The position numbers were made by a program, and so were the translations under genes. Shown here in pieces: positions 53,106-62,108 of a stretch of DNA of 64,000 bases. The notes beneath the pieces are model-generated. The model had not been told where the DNA came from. It was given only the letters and a program-made list of their open reading frames with translations, and did not search any database. The stretch covers positions 186,001 to 250,000 of the forward strand of contig NZ_AP012333.1 in assembly GCF_001042675.1 (NCBI RefSeq). Direction: 5' to 3'. The DNA comes from Parascardovia denticolens DSM 10105 = JCM 12538. GTDB taxonomy: Bacteria > Actinomycetota > Actinomycetes > Actinomycetales > Bifidobacteriaceae. Each line of letters opens with the position of its first letter. The first letter of the stretch is position 1.

Positions 53106-53513
53106 TCATCGTGAGAAGCCGGAGGAGAAGGAATCGGCAGAGGACAATCCACTAAGCGGATCCGATACAAGAGGGGCATCATCCTTCTCATTATCCTCGC
53201 TATCATCTTCTTCAAGAAGATAGGATTCCCAATCCGCGTTTCTTAGATCCTCGTCAATGAAATCCGAGATACCCGTCAGCTGCATGTCATTCAACCCAAG
53301 ATGGGTGACAGCCTCATGAAGATCAATATTGTCATAATCCAAGGCGACGAAATCACCTCGGGTAAGAAACTCGTTGCCATTCGCGCCCCACATCGCCTCA
53401 TACAGTTGCCAGACATGCCCGCCCAGTTCCTTCAATTGGCTGCGTGTGAGCCTGTCGGATGAGGATTCGCCAGAGGGAGCGGTATATTCGTTGATTTTCG
53501 TCTTATCAATCAT
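53106..53513 (-). CDS. Hypothetical acidic protein
   Basis: A 135-residue protein after GGAAAGGAA. The middle is folded-looking (LKELGGHVWQLYEAMWGANGNEF), the end acidic and Ser-rich. No domain recognised. It forms an operon with the next-upstream gene. The type resembles element cargo, though it lies outside the tRNA-Lys boundary. Confidence 0.5.
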   Translation of the reverse strand: MIDKTKINEYTAPSGESSSDRLTRSQLKELGGHVWQLYEAMWGANGNEFLTRGDFVALDYDNIDLHEAVTHLGLNDMQLTGISDFIDEDLRNADWESYLLEEDDSEDNEKDDAPLVSDPLSGLSSADSFSSGFSR

Positions 53514-53528
53514 GATGGTTCCTTTCCG

Positions 53529-53828
53529 TTAGTTTTTTGTCCTTGTGGGACGCTCCTGTGCTTCCGGTATCTGCATCAGGCCCGGCTGTACGAGTGGCGC
53601 AGCTGCTTGTGGAGTGGAGGATACGAGGTTGACCGCTTCCAGGACACTGTATGCGCTGATAGGATCATTGCCCCCGTATTCCGGTGTAGACATGTCAAAC
53701 AGGTCCTCCTCCCGGTCCGACTCCACTACTTGAGCTGATTGAGGGGAGGCGGGTTTGTCCTCTTTGGAGGAGGGGGAAGCAGGGTCCGCGGTCGGATTGT
53801 CGTGCATCTCAGACGGGTTTTCAGGCAT
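53529..53828 (-). CDS. Hypothetical disordered protein
   Basis: A 99-residue protein rich in Pro, Ser, Asp and Glu (ENPSEMHDNPTADPAS), with a short hydrophobic middle (AYSVLEAVNLV). GAAAGGAAG precedes the ATG. Function unknown. Confidence 0.5.
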   Translation of the reverse strand: MPENPSEMHDNPTADPASPSSKEDKPASPQSAQVVESDREEDLFDMSTPEYGGNDPISAYSVLEAVNLVSSTPQAAAPLVQPGLMQIPEAQERPTRTKN

Positions 53829-54229
53829 GATAGATGTCTTCCTTTCGTTGATGTGCGCCGGGCCTTCCGACCCACACCCTTATCATCCGCTTTTAAAACC
53901 AAGGTGCCGGGTGGAAAACAACACCGGATACCGCTGCCACCACCGGAAACCATGAGACGCCTTTGCGAGGCGGGAATTTTCAGCAGAATCTTCATGGGAA
54001 GACAGGGGAGCAGAAGGGAAGGCGAGGGGGCCGAAGGGGAGTTGAACAGGAATTGAGGGGGAGCGAATGGGAGTTGAAGGGAATCTGCCCATGAGCAAGG
54101 ATTATGCGTGTGACGATCGAGGGATGTTTGCAACCACATCGGATATTCGGATATGATGACAATATGTTGTCATTAAACGAATGATCCTTTAATCCTCTAC
54201 ACTTATCATCAAAAACGGGGGCATCAGCA
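53829..54229. other. Intergenic region with oriT-like word and antitoxin operator
   Basis: No gene is visible. GGGTGGAA occurs at 53909-53916 without its partner arm. GGGAGTTGAA-type words repeat at about 54038-54080. ATGACAATATGTTGTCAT (54156-54173, 7-bp arms) is a likely operator for the RelB gene that starts 57 bp later. Confidence 0.45.
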
Positions 54230-54508
54230 ATGACCACCACGAACCTGAACATCAGAACGGACAAGGATGTCAAAAAACGGGCAGAGCGGATTTTCTCCGA
54301 ACTAGGACTGAACATGACCAGCGCCATCAACATGTTCCTCAGGGCGGTCATTCGCGAAAACGGCATCCCCTTCTCCCCGAAACTGGGCACACCCAACAGG
54401 ACGACAGCGGCGGCCATCAAGGATGGCCGGCGTATCGCCTCCGACAGCAACGTCAAAGGCTATACCGGTATGGATGATCTCAAGGATGCGTTGGACGTGG
54501 ACGTATGA
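54230..54508 (+). CDS. RelB/DinJ-family antitoxin
   Basis: A 92-residue antitoxin. The N-terminal RHH is NLNIRTDKDVKKRAERIFSE followed by LGLNMTSAINMFLRAV, as in RelB/DinJ. The C-terminal part would wrap the toxin. The toxin gene expected just after is only a 13-codon remnant. The upstream palindrome suggests autorepression. Confidence 0.85.
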   Translation: MTTTNLNIRTDKDVKKRAERIFSELGLNMTSAINMFLRAVIRENGIPFSPKLGTPNRTTAAAIKDGRRIASDSNVKGYTGMDDLKDALDVDV

Positions 54509-54509
54509 A

Positions 54510-54551
54510 ATGAAATACGAGGTCAAATTCACCGATCAATCCAAAGGCTGA
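54510..54551 (+). pseudogene. Remnant of a RelE/YafQ-type toxin gene
   Basis: Thirteen codons MKYEVKFTDQSKG then TGA, one base after the antitoxin stop. RelE/YafQ toxins begin in this way (MKYEVKFT..). The rest of the toxin is not found in any frame downstream. Confidence 0.6.
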
Positions 54552-55144
54552 AAACGGCAAATAAACAGAGCGCGGGAGATCAAGCAAAGTAGGGGATATC
54601 AAACAAGGCAAAAGAAATCGTCTGCGGATTATTATCCTCTTGTATCCGCTTGCTTCGCGGCTCTCCCTAGACGCCACCGCCAAACCATCTTCGGTCAGCG
54701 TTCAGCCAGCATGTGGACAGCGGCAGAGGATTCCGCAAAGGATTCCTTCCCTCATCTTCCCGGCCTTTTGGTACGGTAAAGGGTAGTTGCGTCCCCAGCC
54801 CGAAGAATCGAAAACCGGAATCTGATGTTCGAAACGATAAGACAGAGGCCTAAGGCTTCGGTTCTGACGGCTTGGGTGTGCGCAATGCAAGGATTTTCGC
54901 GACGACATGTTTCGAATACCGGCAAACATTTGAATGATAATCAAATGATAACGAATGACGACAAATGAGAAGATAAATCTATATCATTTGAATGATTTCC
55001 AATGTCGTGTCCGGACGGTCGGCTCTGAACTCCGGGACTTTACCTCGTGGTCACAACGGGATACGGGATATGGATAACGTGGCGCGACGGGATGATGAAC
55101 GGAGTTCTTGCAGACAAGAAGTCGGTTCAAACAAAGGAGGAAAA
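54552..55144 (+). promoter_or_regulatory. Long leader region of the LARTG surface protein
   Basis: No gene is convincing in this 593-bp gap. An AT-rich block with repeated AATGATAA/CAAATGA words (about 54928-54970, core ATTTGAATGATAATCAAAT) is nearly palindromic and may bind a regulator; metal- or Fur-type boxes look similar, but this is not specific. The gene's AAAGGAGG site lies at 55133-55140. Confidence 0.35.
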
Positions 55145-56731
55145 TTGAAGTATAAGGACGGATTCCTCTCTTCGGCCCAGCCATCGGCTCAGGATGAAAA
55201 CCTGGCCTCGGCCCATCTCAAGAAGCGCTCGCAGAAGCGGAATATGAGCAAGAAGCTCGTCGCTGTCATCGCCGCAGCCGCGGCGGCCTCCTTCGCTTTC
55301 GCGACCATGCCCGCGCAGTTCGCCTCGGCCGCCCCGGCGAATTCCCAGTCCGCTCAGGCGTCTCAGTCCGCACAGCCTTCCCAGCAGGCCGCCGGCAACC
55401 AGACCACTGAGGATCAGCTCCTTCAGGCGGTCGCCCGCGCCAAGAAGGCCGGCGTCACTGTGACCGAGGACCCGCAGCAGCAGAAGCAGTCCCAGGCCGA
55501 GGTCTCCGACGATTACGCCCAGCAGATCAAGCAGCTCAACGACGTCACCGCCAAGCAGGAAGCCAACATGAAGGCTTACAACGACAGCAAGAGCTCCCGT
55601 CAGGCGCAGATCGACCAGATCAAGAAATCCGCCATGGCCTCCGATGACGCCAACAGTCTTTACGTGACCGGTTCCTTCAACAACGCCGCCAAGGGCAAGG
55701 ACTTCTACAAGAACATGAGCGTGGTCTACGCCGGTACCGACCCCTCGGTCAAGGTGCTGTCCAGCGTCGGCTACACCAAGGACACCCAGGTCACCTCCAA
55801 CGCCCAGCTTGAACCGTCCACCGAGGATTGGCGCGACATCAAGCCCCTCTACAAGGTCAAGTCCTTGAAGGAAGGCGACCAGTTCACTTTCAGCAACGCC
55901 GCACAGACTTCCGACGGGCAGAAGCTGCAGGTTCGTTACACGGTCACCAACATCAACCGAATTTCGCCCAATGGGGACGTGACCTTCTACGTCGGTTACG
56001 GTCATGATTCCGCTCCGTCCTCCATCGCTTTCGATTACTCTGGCGCCAACAGCGTGTCGCTGAAGATCGAGTTCCTGGACGCCCAGTCCAACCCGGTCAA
56101 GGTGGTTTTGGGCACCGTCGTTTCCGACATCGACCATCGTCAGGGCGAGAAGATGACTTTCCCCGGCAACAAGATCAACATGATTCAGCCGCCGAACAGC
56201 GGCTTGGCTTTGGACGCCGCCGGCGGTTATTACTATGACACGACCGGCCTGGAAAGCTACGCCTTGGACGGCGCTCCCACCGGCACCGTCTTCGTCGCCG
56301 GCATCGGTTCCCAGATGGATCTGACCTTCTACATGGAGCCTCATCCATCCGCTGCCGCTGGAGCCACCAGTGACGTTCTCTTCTCCACCTTCGGCGCAGC
56401 CGCTGGCGTGCGGACCGTGGCCTTCAACCAGGCTCCCTCGCCCCTGGCCGCCCGTTACCATCTGGATACTGCTCCGAAGCCAGCTCCAACCCCGGTGACC
56501 CCCGCTCCGAAGCCTTCCCAGCCTTCTCAGCCGGCCAAGCCCGCCTCTCCGAAGCCGGCCCCCAAGCCCGCTCCCCGCGTGAAGCCTGCGGCCGTCAAGC
56601 CCGCTCCCAAGAAGGAACTGGCCCGGACCGGCGTCAGTATCCTGCCTCTGGCCGGCGTCGCTTTGGCCGTGCTGGTTCTGGCCGGTGTCGCCCTGGCTTT
56701 CCGCCGCAAGCAGAGGCCAGAGAACAAGTAA
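55145..56731 (+). CDS. LARTG-anchored surface protein with GbpC/Spa-like domain
   Basis: A 528-residue wall protein. TTG 55145 follows AAAGGAGG; an ATG 33 codons later (MSKKLVAVIAAAAAA) is an alternative. The signal peptide has a long basic start and ends near FASAAPA. A Gln/Ser-rich helical stalk (about 60-170) precedes a beta-rich domain (about 175-450) resembling GbpC/antigen I-II heads (YVTGSFNNAAKGKDFYKN, GIGSQMDLTFYME). A Pro/Lys/Ala stalk leads to LARTG, a membrane helix and Arg/Lys tail. It probably binds glucans or salivary/plant ligands (inference). Confidence 0.75.
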   Translation: MKYKDGFLSSAQPSAQDENLASAHLKKRSQKRNMSKKLVAVIAAAAAASFAFATMPAQFASAAPANSQSAQASQSAQPSQQAAGNQTTEDQLLQAVARAKKAGVTVTEDPQQQKQSQAEVSDDYAQQIKQLNDVTAKQEANMKAYNDSKSSRQAQIDQIKKSAMASDDANSLYVTGSFNNAAKGKDFYKNMSVVYAGTDPSVKVLSSVGYTKDTQVTSNAQLEPSTEDWRDIKPLYKVKSLKEGDQFTFSNAAQTSDGQKLQVRYTVTNINRISPNGDVTFYVGYGHDSAPSSIAFDYSGANSVSLKIEFLDAQSNPVKVVLGTVVSDIDHRQGEKMTFPGNKINMIQPPNSGLALDAAGGYYYDTTGLESYALDGAPTGTVFVAGIGSQMDLTFYMEPHPSAAAGATSDVLFSTFGAAAGVRTVAFNQAPSPLAARYHLDTAPKPAPTPVTPAPKPSQPSQPAKPASPKPAPKPAPRVKPAAVKPAPKKELARTGVSILPLAGVALAVLVLAGVALAFRRKQRPENK

Positions 56732-56822
56732 GTGACACCTGGTCGCCACCCAGTGACAACCGGCGGGTGATCAACCGCATGACAGGTGATTGACCACCCG
56801 CTTGCACGGATGGCGAATGATA

Positions 56823-56867
56823 GAAGCCAACTGATCGTAATGGTCGGTTGGCTTCAATTCGTTTCGG
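56823..56867 (+). terminator. Terminator after the surface protein
   Basis: GAAGCCAAC (56823-56831) pairs with GTTGGCTTC (56847-56855), followed by a T-rich stretch. A second, imperfect GCGGGTG/CACCCGC repeat lies before it near 56762-56801. Confidence 0.6.
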
Positions 56868-56967
56868 TTTCTTTTTCCTTATGCATAACAATGCATACGC
56901 ACGCCTTAGCTTGTGTCCGTTCCCTCTAGTCCTTCTTTCAGTCCCTCAGCTCTTCAGCCTCAGCTTT

Positions 56968-58451
56968 TCAGCGCCGTAGCCTCCGCCGCAGGAAGAGAAG
57001 GATCTCTTTGCGGTAGTAGATCGCGTAGCAGGCGGCTATAAAGGGGATCATTGCAAGCAGGGCCGGCCTTTGCGAAGGGTCAAGGGCGACCAGGACCAAG
57101 GCTCCCAGGCACATGAGGATGGCCAGTAGGGGAGTGAAGGGGTATCCGGCCGTGCGGTAGGCGAGGGCGGAGGAATCGGAGGGGTCTTTCCCGCTTGCGA
57201 TCAGACGCCGGCGGAAGAGGATTTGGCACACGGCGATGGAGATCCACACGAGGATGGTGGCCAGGCCGGAGATGGAGACGAGGGCCAGATAGACGGTGGA
57301 GGCGGCGTAAACGCTGGACAGGAGGGCCAGCAGGCTGCCGGCGATGCTGATGAGCACGGCCCAGACCGGCACTCCGTGGAAGTTGGTCTTGGCCAGCGGG
57401 GGAGGGTGCCTTCGCGCGCCAGGGACCAGACCATCCGCGAGCAGACGTAGAGCCCGGAATTGGCGGGGGAGATGAGGGCGGTGAGGACGACGAAATTCAT
57501 GACGTCCCCGGCGAAAGGCAGGCCGATGCTTTCGAAGACCAGGACGAAGGGGCTGGTGCCCACTCCGACCCTCTTCCAAGGGATGAGGGCGGCCATGACG
57601 GCGATGGATCCGATGAAGAAGACGGTCAGGCGGAAAACGGTGCTATGGATGGCGCGGGGGATGGCTTTCCCTGGGTCTTTGGTCTCGCCGGCGGCCACAC
57701 CCACCACTTCGGTTCCGGAAAAGGCGAAGATGACGGTCAGCAAGGTGGAGAAAACGGGGGCGATTCCGGTGAGGAAGAGCCCGTCTTTGGTGAAATTGAT
57801 CAGGCCGGTAGCGTGGCCGACGCCGGTACTGCCCCCAGCCTCTCCGGCTCCAACGCCACCCGCGTGAAGGGGGAGGACCCCCACAATCGCCGCCAGACCG
57901 ACCAGGATGAAGATCACGATGGTGACCACTTTGACGCTGGCGAACCAGAACTCCGCCTCGCCATAAATCCTTACGGACAGGATGTTCAGGCCGAGGACCA
58001 GACCGATGAAGAGCGCGCTCCACAAGGCCGTCGGGCTTCGGGGAAACCAGTGCCGCATGATGATCCCGGCGGCGGTGAACTCGGAGGCTAGGGCCATGAT
58101 CCAATTCAGCCAGTAGAGGACCGCCACGGTGAAGGCGGTCCCAGGGCCGATGAATTTCTTCGCGTACAAGTGGAAGGACCCGGCGTAGGGCATGGCCACG
58201 GACAGTTGGCCCAGGCAGAGCATGATGCAGTAAATCAGGATGGATCCCACAGCATAGGCGAGCACGGCCCCGAAAGGTCCCGCTTCTTTGATGGTGTAGC
58301 CGGAGCTGAGGAAAAGCCCGGTCCCGATGACCCCACCGATGGAGATCATGGTCAGGTGCCGGACGGTCATGTGCCTTTGCAGGGAGTCCGTCTGTATTGA
58401 CCGCTCGTCGGCAGGGTCCTCTGTGGAATCATCCTCGTTCATACCGTCCAC
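56968..58451 (-). pseudogene. Amino-acid permease (APC family), frameshifted at a C tract
   Basis: The first 350 residues read as an APC permease: MTVRHLTMISIGGVIGTGLFLSSG near the start, then eight or more transmembrane segments and NSGLYVCSRM. After EGTLP the frame is lost; coding continues in another frame (LAKTNFHGVPVWAV) with four more helices to a basic end (LLFLRRRLRR). Six C instead of five at the tract 57398-57402 (G on plus) would restore a protein of about 490 residues. Without it the last helices are missing. Confidence 0.8.
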
Positions 58452-58636
58452 CCATCTCGCTCATACCTCACCCATTCCGGGTCGGTTCCGTAGCCGCAAC
58501 CAGTCCATGTTCGTCTTGATGCCTGGTCGTATTGTTTGTATCCAACCATAAGCTATGGAAATATACCAAAACTTCGCTATAAAAATGATTTCTGGCTTGA
58601 TGGGGAGTGGGGGGGAAAGATGATTTATCACGGCTG

Positions 58637-58704
58637 CTGATTATTCGCAAGTACTGATTATTCACAGAGGCTGATTCTCCGCAAAGACCGATCATCCGCA
58701 GGAA
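58637..58704. repeat. Four 17-bp tandem repeats upstream of the polysaccharide operon
   Basis: Four units with consensus CTGATTATTCGCAAAGA follow each other exactly every 17 bp. Units 1 and 2 are most alike; unit 4 has CCGATCATCCGC. They lie between the divergent permease and synthase genes. Confidence 0.75.
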
Positions 58705-58760
58705 GTGGTTGTCCGCCATGGTCGATGGCTCCCTCTGATCGCTGGCCATGCTCAGAGGGT

Positions 58761-60317
58761 ATGATTGATGTGTCAAAGAGATATGTCAAATTGGTATATC
58801 CGCAGATGGGTTCAGCGCGGTCCGAATTTTCCCGAGGGAAAAGTCCGGGGGAACAGGACCAAGAAGGTCAGGCTCTGAGGTTAATCTGTTTAAGGAGTCA
58901 AGGCCGAGGATGGAGGTTCATTCTGTTAGGGAACTTCGAAGTTTACTATCCTATCGTCATGTCGGTTATTTGGTTTATCGGCACGATTTTCTACAACTGG
59001 GCCGCCCGTGGAGCGCGGACCGGGTATGAGGGCTCAGCCTACAAAAAAACGGATCAGTCTGCCGGGGGGCGGCAGGTGGAGGCCCAATCCGCCTCCACTC
59101 AGGCCACTGAGCTGCCCCAATCCGTAGCAGCACAGTCTTTAGCGGACCAGCCCACAGCGGCCCAACTTGCAGTCCCGGCGATCAGCGGGCAGGTGCTCGC
59201 GCCCACGCCGTCCTGCCGGTCCGCCACGGACATGCCCACGGTGGACGTGGTCATGAGCTGCTACAACGAAGAGCTGGTCCTGCGGTCGGCCGTGGATTCG
59301 CTCGAACGCTCGGTTTACCCCAATTACCGCATCGTCCTCATCGACGACAAATCCACGGACGACACCCTGTCCGTCATGCGGGAGCTGGAAGCCACCTACC
59401 CCAACATCACCGCCATCGCCTCCCCCAAGAACCTGGGCAAGGCCAAAGAGCTGAACACGGCGGTCGAAGAGAGCCGGGCCAAGTACGTGCTCTGCGTGGA
59501 CGCGGACGGCGACTTCCACCCGCAAGCCATCGGCTACCTGGTCGACTTCATGGAGCGCCACCCCGAGTCCGGAGCCGTCACCGGCCGCCCCAGCGTGCTC
59601 AACACCCAGAAGATCATCGCCAAACTGCAGTGGCTGGAATACGCCATGAGCATCGATTTCATCAAGCGCGCCCAATACTTCTTCTTCGACCACGTCCTCA
59701 CCGTCTCCGGCGTGTTGACCATGTTCCGCCGCTCCGCCTTGCGCAAGGTGGGAGGCTGGGACCCGTCCGCCCTCACTGAAGACATCGACATCACCTGGCG
59801 CCTTTACCGCGAAGGCTACACCTGCGGGTACGAGCCGCGGGCCTTGTGCAACATCTATGTTCCCGAGACGGTCTCCGGCTTTGTCAAGCAGCGCGTCCGC
59901 TGGTCCCGGGGCGGGGTGGAGGTCTCCCGCAAGCGCTTCGGCTATTTCAACCGCCTCACTCTGGGGGCGCATATGGTCGCTCTGGACGCCATGCTTTCCT
60001 ACGTCTGGATCGTCCTCATGGCCTACTCCCTCCTGCGCATGGTGGCGGACCTCTTCTTCTCCCATAATCTGGAACTGCGTATGAGCGTGCTCATGCTCTA
60101 CTTCATCTCCACCGTGGTCTGTTACCTGATGGCCCGCATAGTCAACATAAAGACTAAAGAGATCGTTTTCCCGCGGGGGTCCATCCTGCTCCTGCCCATA
60201 TATTTCTACCTTTACTGGCTCTATACCATCGTCGTCACCATGGTCGCCATGTATCACATGTTCGATTATGTGAAGTTTGCGGCTTGGGGGGACTCGGACC
60301 GGGGGGCCATCGAATGA
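58761..60317 (+). CDS. Processive GT2 glycosyltransferase (PgaC/IcaA-like PNAG synthase)
   Basis: A 518-residue membrane glycosyltransferase. CYNEE, IDDKSTDDT, the DADGD nucleotide-metal site, TEDIDITW and the QRVRWSRGG (QxxRW type) are all present, as in PNAG and cellulose synthases. One helix (about 68-85) lies before and four after the catalytic domain. The order synthase - small membrane protein - deacetylase fits a PNAG-type operon. The N-terminus is uncertain: ATG 58761 follows AGAGGG, but the first 50 residues look poorly conserved. A Gln/Ala linker precedes the catalytic domain. Confidence 0.8.
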   Translation: MIDVSKRYVKLVYPQMGSARSEFSRGKSPGEQDQEGQALRLICLRSQGRGWRFILLGNFEVYYPIVMSVIWFIGTIFYNWAARGARTGYEGSAYKKTDQSAGGRQVEAQSASTQATELPQSVAAQSLADQPTAAQLAVPAISGQVLAPTPSCRSATDMPTVDVVMSCYNEELVLRSAVDSLERSVYPNYRIVLIDDKSTDDTLSVMRELEATYPNITAIASPKNLGKAKELNTAVEESRAKYVLCVDADGDFHPQAIGYLVDFMERHPESGAVTGRPSVLNTQKIIAKLQWLEYAMSIDFIKRAQYFFFDHVLTVSGVLTMFRRSALRKVGGWDPSALTEDIDITWRLYREGYTCGYEPRALCNIYVPETVSGFVKQRVRWSRGGVEVSRKRFGYFNRLTLGAHMVALDAMLSYVWIVLMAYSLLRMVADLFFSHNLELRMSVLMLYFISTVVCYLMARIVNIKTKEIVFPRGSILLLPIYFYLYWLYTIVVTMVAMYHMFDYVKFAAWGDSDRGAIE

Positions 60318-60399
60318 GGGGGTTGAGTACGGTTAAGACACGTAAGGCCATGGAAGTGGTATTTTTCGAAAGTCTCGGAGCGGATTTCGAAGAGGGGCG

Positions 60400-60993
60400 A
60401 TGACCGACATGATGAATGACACGATGCCTAGCACGGCGCCGGATGTGATGCCTACCGATATTCCTAGCGAGATTTCTGCTGATACTCCGGTTGATTCCTC
60501 GGTTGACACTTCTGCTGGTACTTCTCCTGACACTTCCGTAGACGCTTCTCCCGACGCTTCCGTAGACGCCCCTATGGATGCTTCCGCGGATTCCTCCATG
60601 AGTGCTCCCCTAGACGCTCCACTCGGTGCCCGCGTTGACGAATCGGCGGCGGCTCAGGCGAAAGAGAGACGGGAGAAGTGGGAGCGGATCGGGAACCGGG
60701 CCGGGGCCATCCTCTTCGTGGTGACCATCAACGTCATCCAGCTCATCCTCATCGCCATCTTCGTCTTCTTCCTCGCGGGCGGCGGCGACGAGCGCCTGGT
60801 CAGTCTCTATACCCTTTTCAACTGCGATCCGGACCTGTTCTCTTCCACTTTCGAGACGGTCCTGTGGATCATCCTGGTTGTTTGCGTGATCGGTTTTGTG
60901 CGGATGATGTTCGTTCAGATCAAGCAGATTATCAAGGCGAGCCAGGCGAAGTCGGCCGCCCGCGATGCGCAAGAAGGAGGCCGGAATGCCTGA
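60400..60993 (+). CDS. Small membrane partner of the synthase (PgaD/IcaD-like position)
   Basis: A 197-residue protein. Residues 1-85 are an acidic Ser/Asp/Ala-rich repeat (DASPDASVDAPMDAS). Two transmembrane helices follow (about 103-125 and 150-168). Similar two-helix proteins assist PNAG synthases. No sequence signature proves the family. It overlaps the deacetylase gene by eight bases. Confidence 0.55.
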   Translation: MTDMMNDTMPSTAPDVMPTDIPSEISADTPVDSSVDTSAGTSPDTSVDASPDASVDAPMDASADSSMSAPLDAPLGARVDESAAAQAKERREKWERIGNRAGAILFVVTINVIQLILIAIFVFFLAGGGDERLVSLYTLFNCDPDLFSSTFETVLWIILVVCVIGFVRMMFVQIKQIIKASQAKSAARDAQEGGRNA

Positions 60994-61978
60994 GTCCCCA
61001 AGTGAGTCCTTAAGCGGTTCCCCGCAAGAGTCCCCACGGAACGCCAAGATCGAAGACCGCCGCACCCGCCGCATGAAGGCCCGGGAGAGGTCCTGGCACA
61101 TTTTCACGGCGGTCGTTCTGGTCCTGGCCTTGGTCCTCGCTCTCGTCACCGCCTACGCGCGCGCCAGAGGGGAGGAGAAGGTTCGCCAGGAACTCACGTC
61201 GGGGTCCCTGCCGCGAAGCGAGCGCGGGACGAACGGGATCATGATCCTCTGTTATCACCGGATCCTGCGCGACACCGCTGCCACCACTGTCTCCAAGGCC
61301 CTGTCCAACAACAGGCAGCTGCATGATTACGCCCTGAGCTACTCGGATTTCGAGAGCCAGATGAATTACCTACGCGAGCACAAGATCCAGGTGATCACCC
61401 TGGAGCGGATGACCGCCATGCTGCGTAAAGGCAAGAAGGTGAACAGGCAGTATGCGGTCATCACCTTCGACGACTTCGATCAGACGGTCTACGACAACGC
61501 TTACCCCCTGCTCAAGAAGCTCAAGATGCCGTTCAGCGTCTTCATCGTGTCCGCCATCACCGGCGAGTACGACAAAGGCAGCAAGATGGCCACCTGGAGC
61601 GAGATCAAGCAGTTGAGCCGCGACCCCTTGGTCAGCGTCGGCGCCCATACCCACGACATGCATTACCAGATCAACAACCGGTCGGCGCTCACCTGGCCGG
61701 ACATGTATGAGCCGTTCACTCAGGATTACCGTTCCTTCCAGAAATCCTTGCGCGCAGAGCTGGGCAAGGAGACCATCTATTTCGCCTATCCTTACGGTCA
61801 GAGCACCACGCGCACGCAGCACTTTCTCACCCAGCGGGGCATGATTACTTTCGGCCTTGATGGGGGCGTGCTGACCAATGCGCAGATTACCGACCGGAAC
61901 GTCCTGAAGACCCCGCTTTCCCGCGTGCTTGTTGGGGAATCCTCCTGGAACAAGACCGTCAAGCCGTGGATCAGGTAG
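60986..61978 (+). CDS. Membrane-anchored polysaccharide deacetylase (NodB/PgaB/IcaB-like)
   Basis: A 330-residue protein with one N-terminal transmembrane helix (about 36-56) and an external NodB domain. Motifs: ILCYHRI before the domain, ITFDDFDQT (first metal Asp pair, Phe where most have Gly), GAHTHDMH (metal His) and FAYPYGQ. It probably removes acetyl groups from PNAG outside the cell. AGGAGG precedes ATG 60986. Confidence 0.85.
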   Translation: MPESPSESLSGSPQESPRNAKIEDRRTRRMKARERSWHIFTAVVLVLALVLALVTAYARARGEEKVRQELTSGSLPRSERGTNGIMILCYHRILRDTAATTVSKALSNNRQLHDYALSYSDFESQMNYLREHKIQVITLERMTAMLRKGKKVNRQYAVITFDDFDQTVYDNAYPLLKKLKMPFSVFIVSAITGEYDKGSKMATWSEIKQLSRDPLVSVGAHTHDMHYQINNRSALTWPDMYEPFTQDYRSFQKSLRAELGKETIYFAYPYGQSTTRTQHFLTQRGMITFGLDGGVLTNAQITDRNVLKTPLSRVLVGESSWNKTVKPWIR

Positions 61979-62108
61979 GGGTTTGTTGGCGCCTTCTTGG
62001 GCGAGTCCCTGCGCTGAATTTTGGGTTATACTGATAGTGGGATGCCTACGCGATCTTGTAATAACCGTGTTCAAGCCATATGATAGCAATCGTCTGATGG
62101 GAGATATC

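Noticed and set aside
58606-58618. G7 run as a phase-variation tract
   Set aside because: It is short and lies in an intergenic stretch far from a start codon or clear promoter.
59139-60257. Minus-strand open frame opposite the synthase gene
   Set aside because: Antisense composition; the plus frame has all GT2 motifs.
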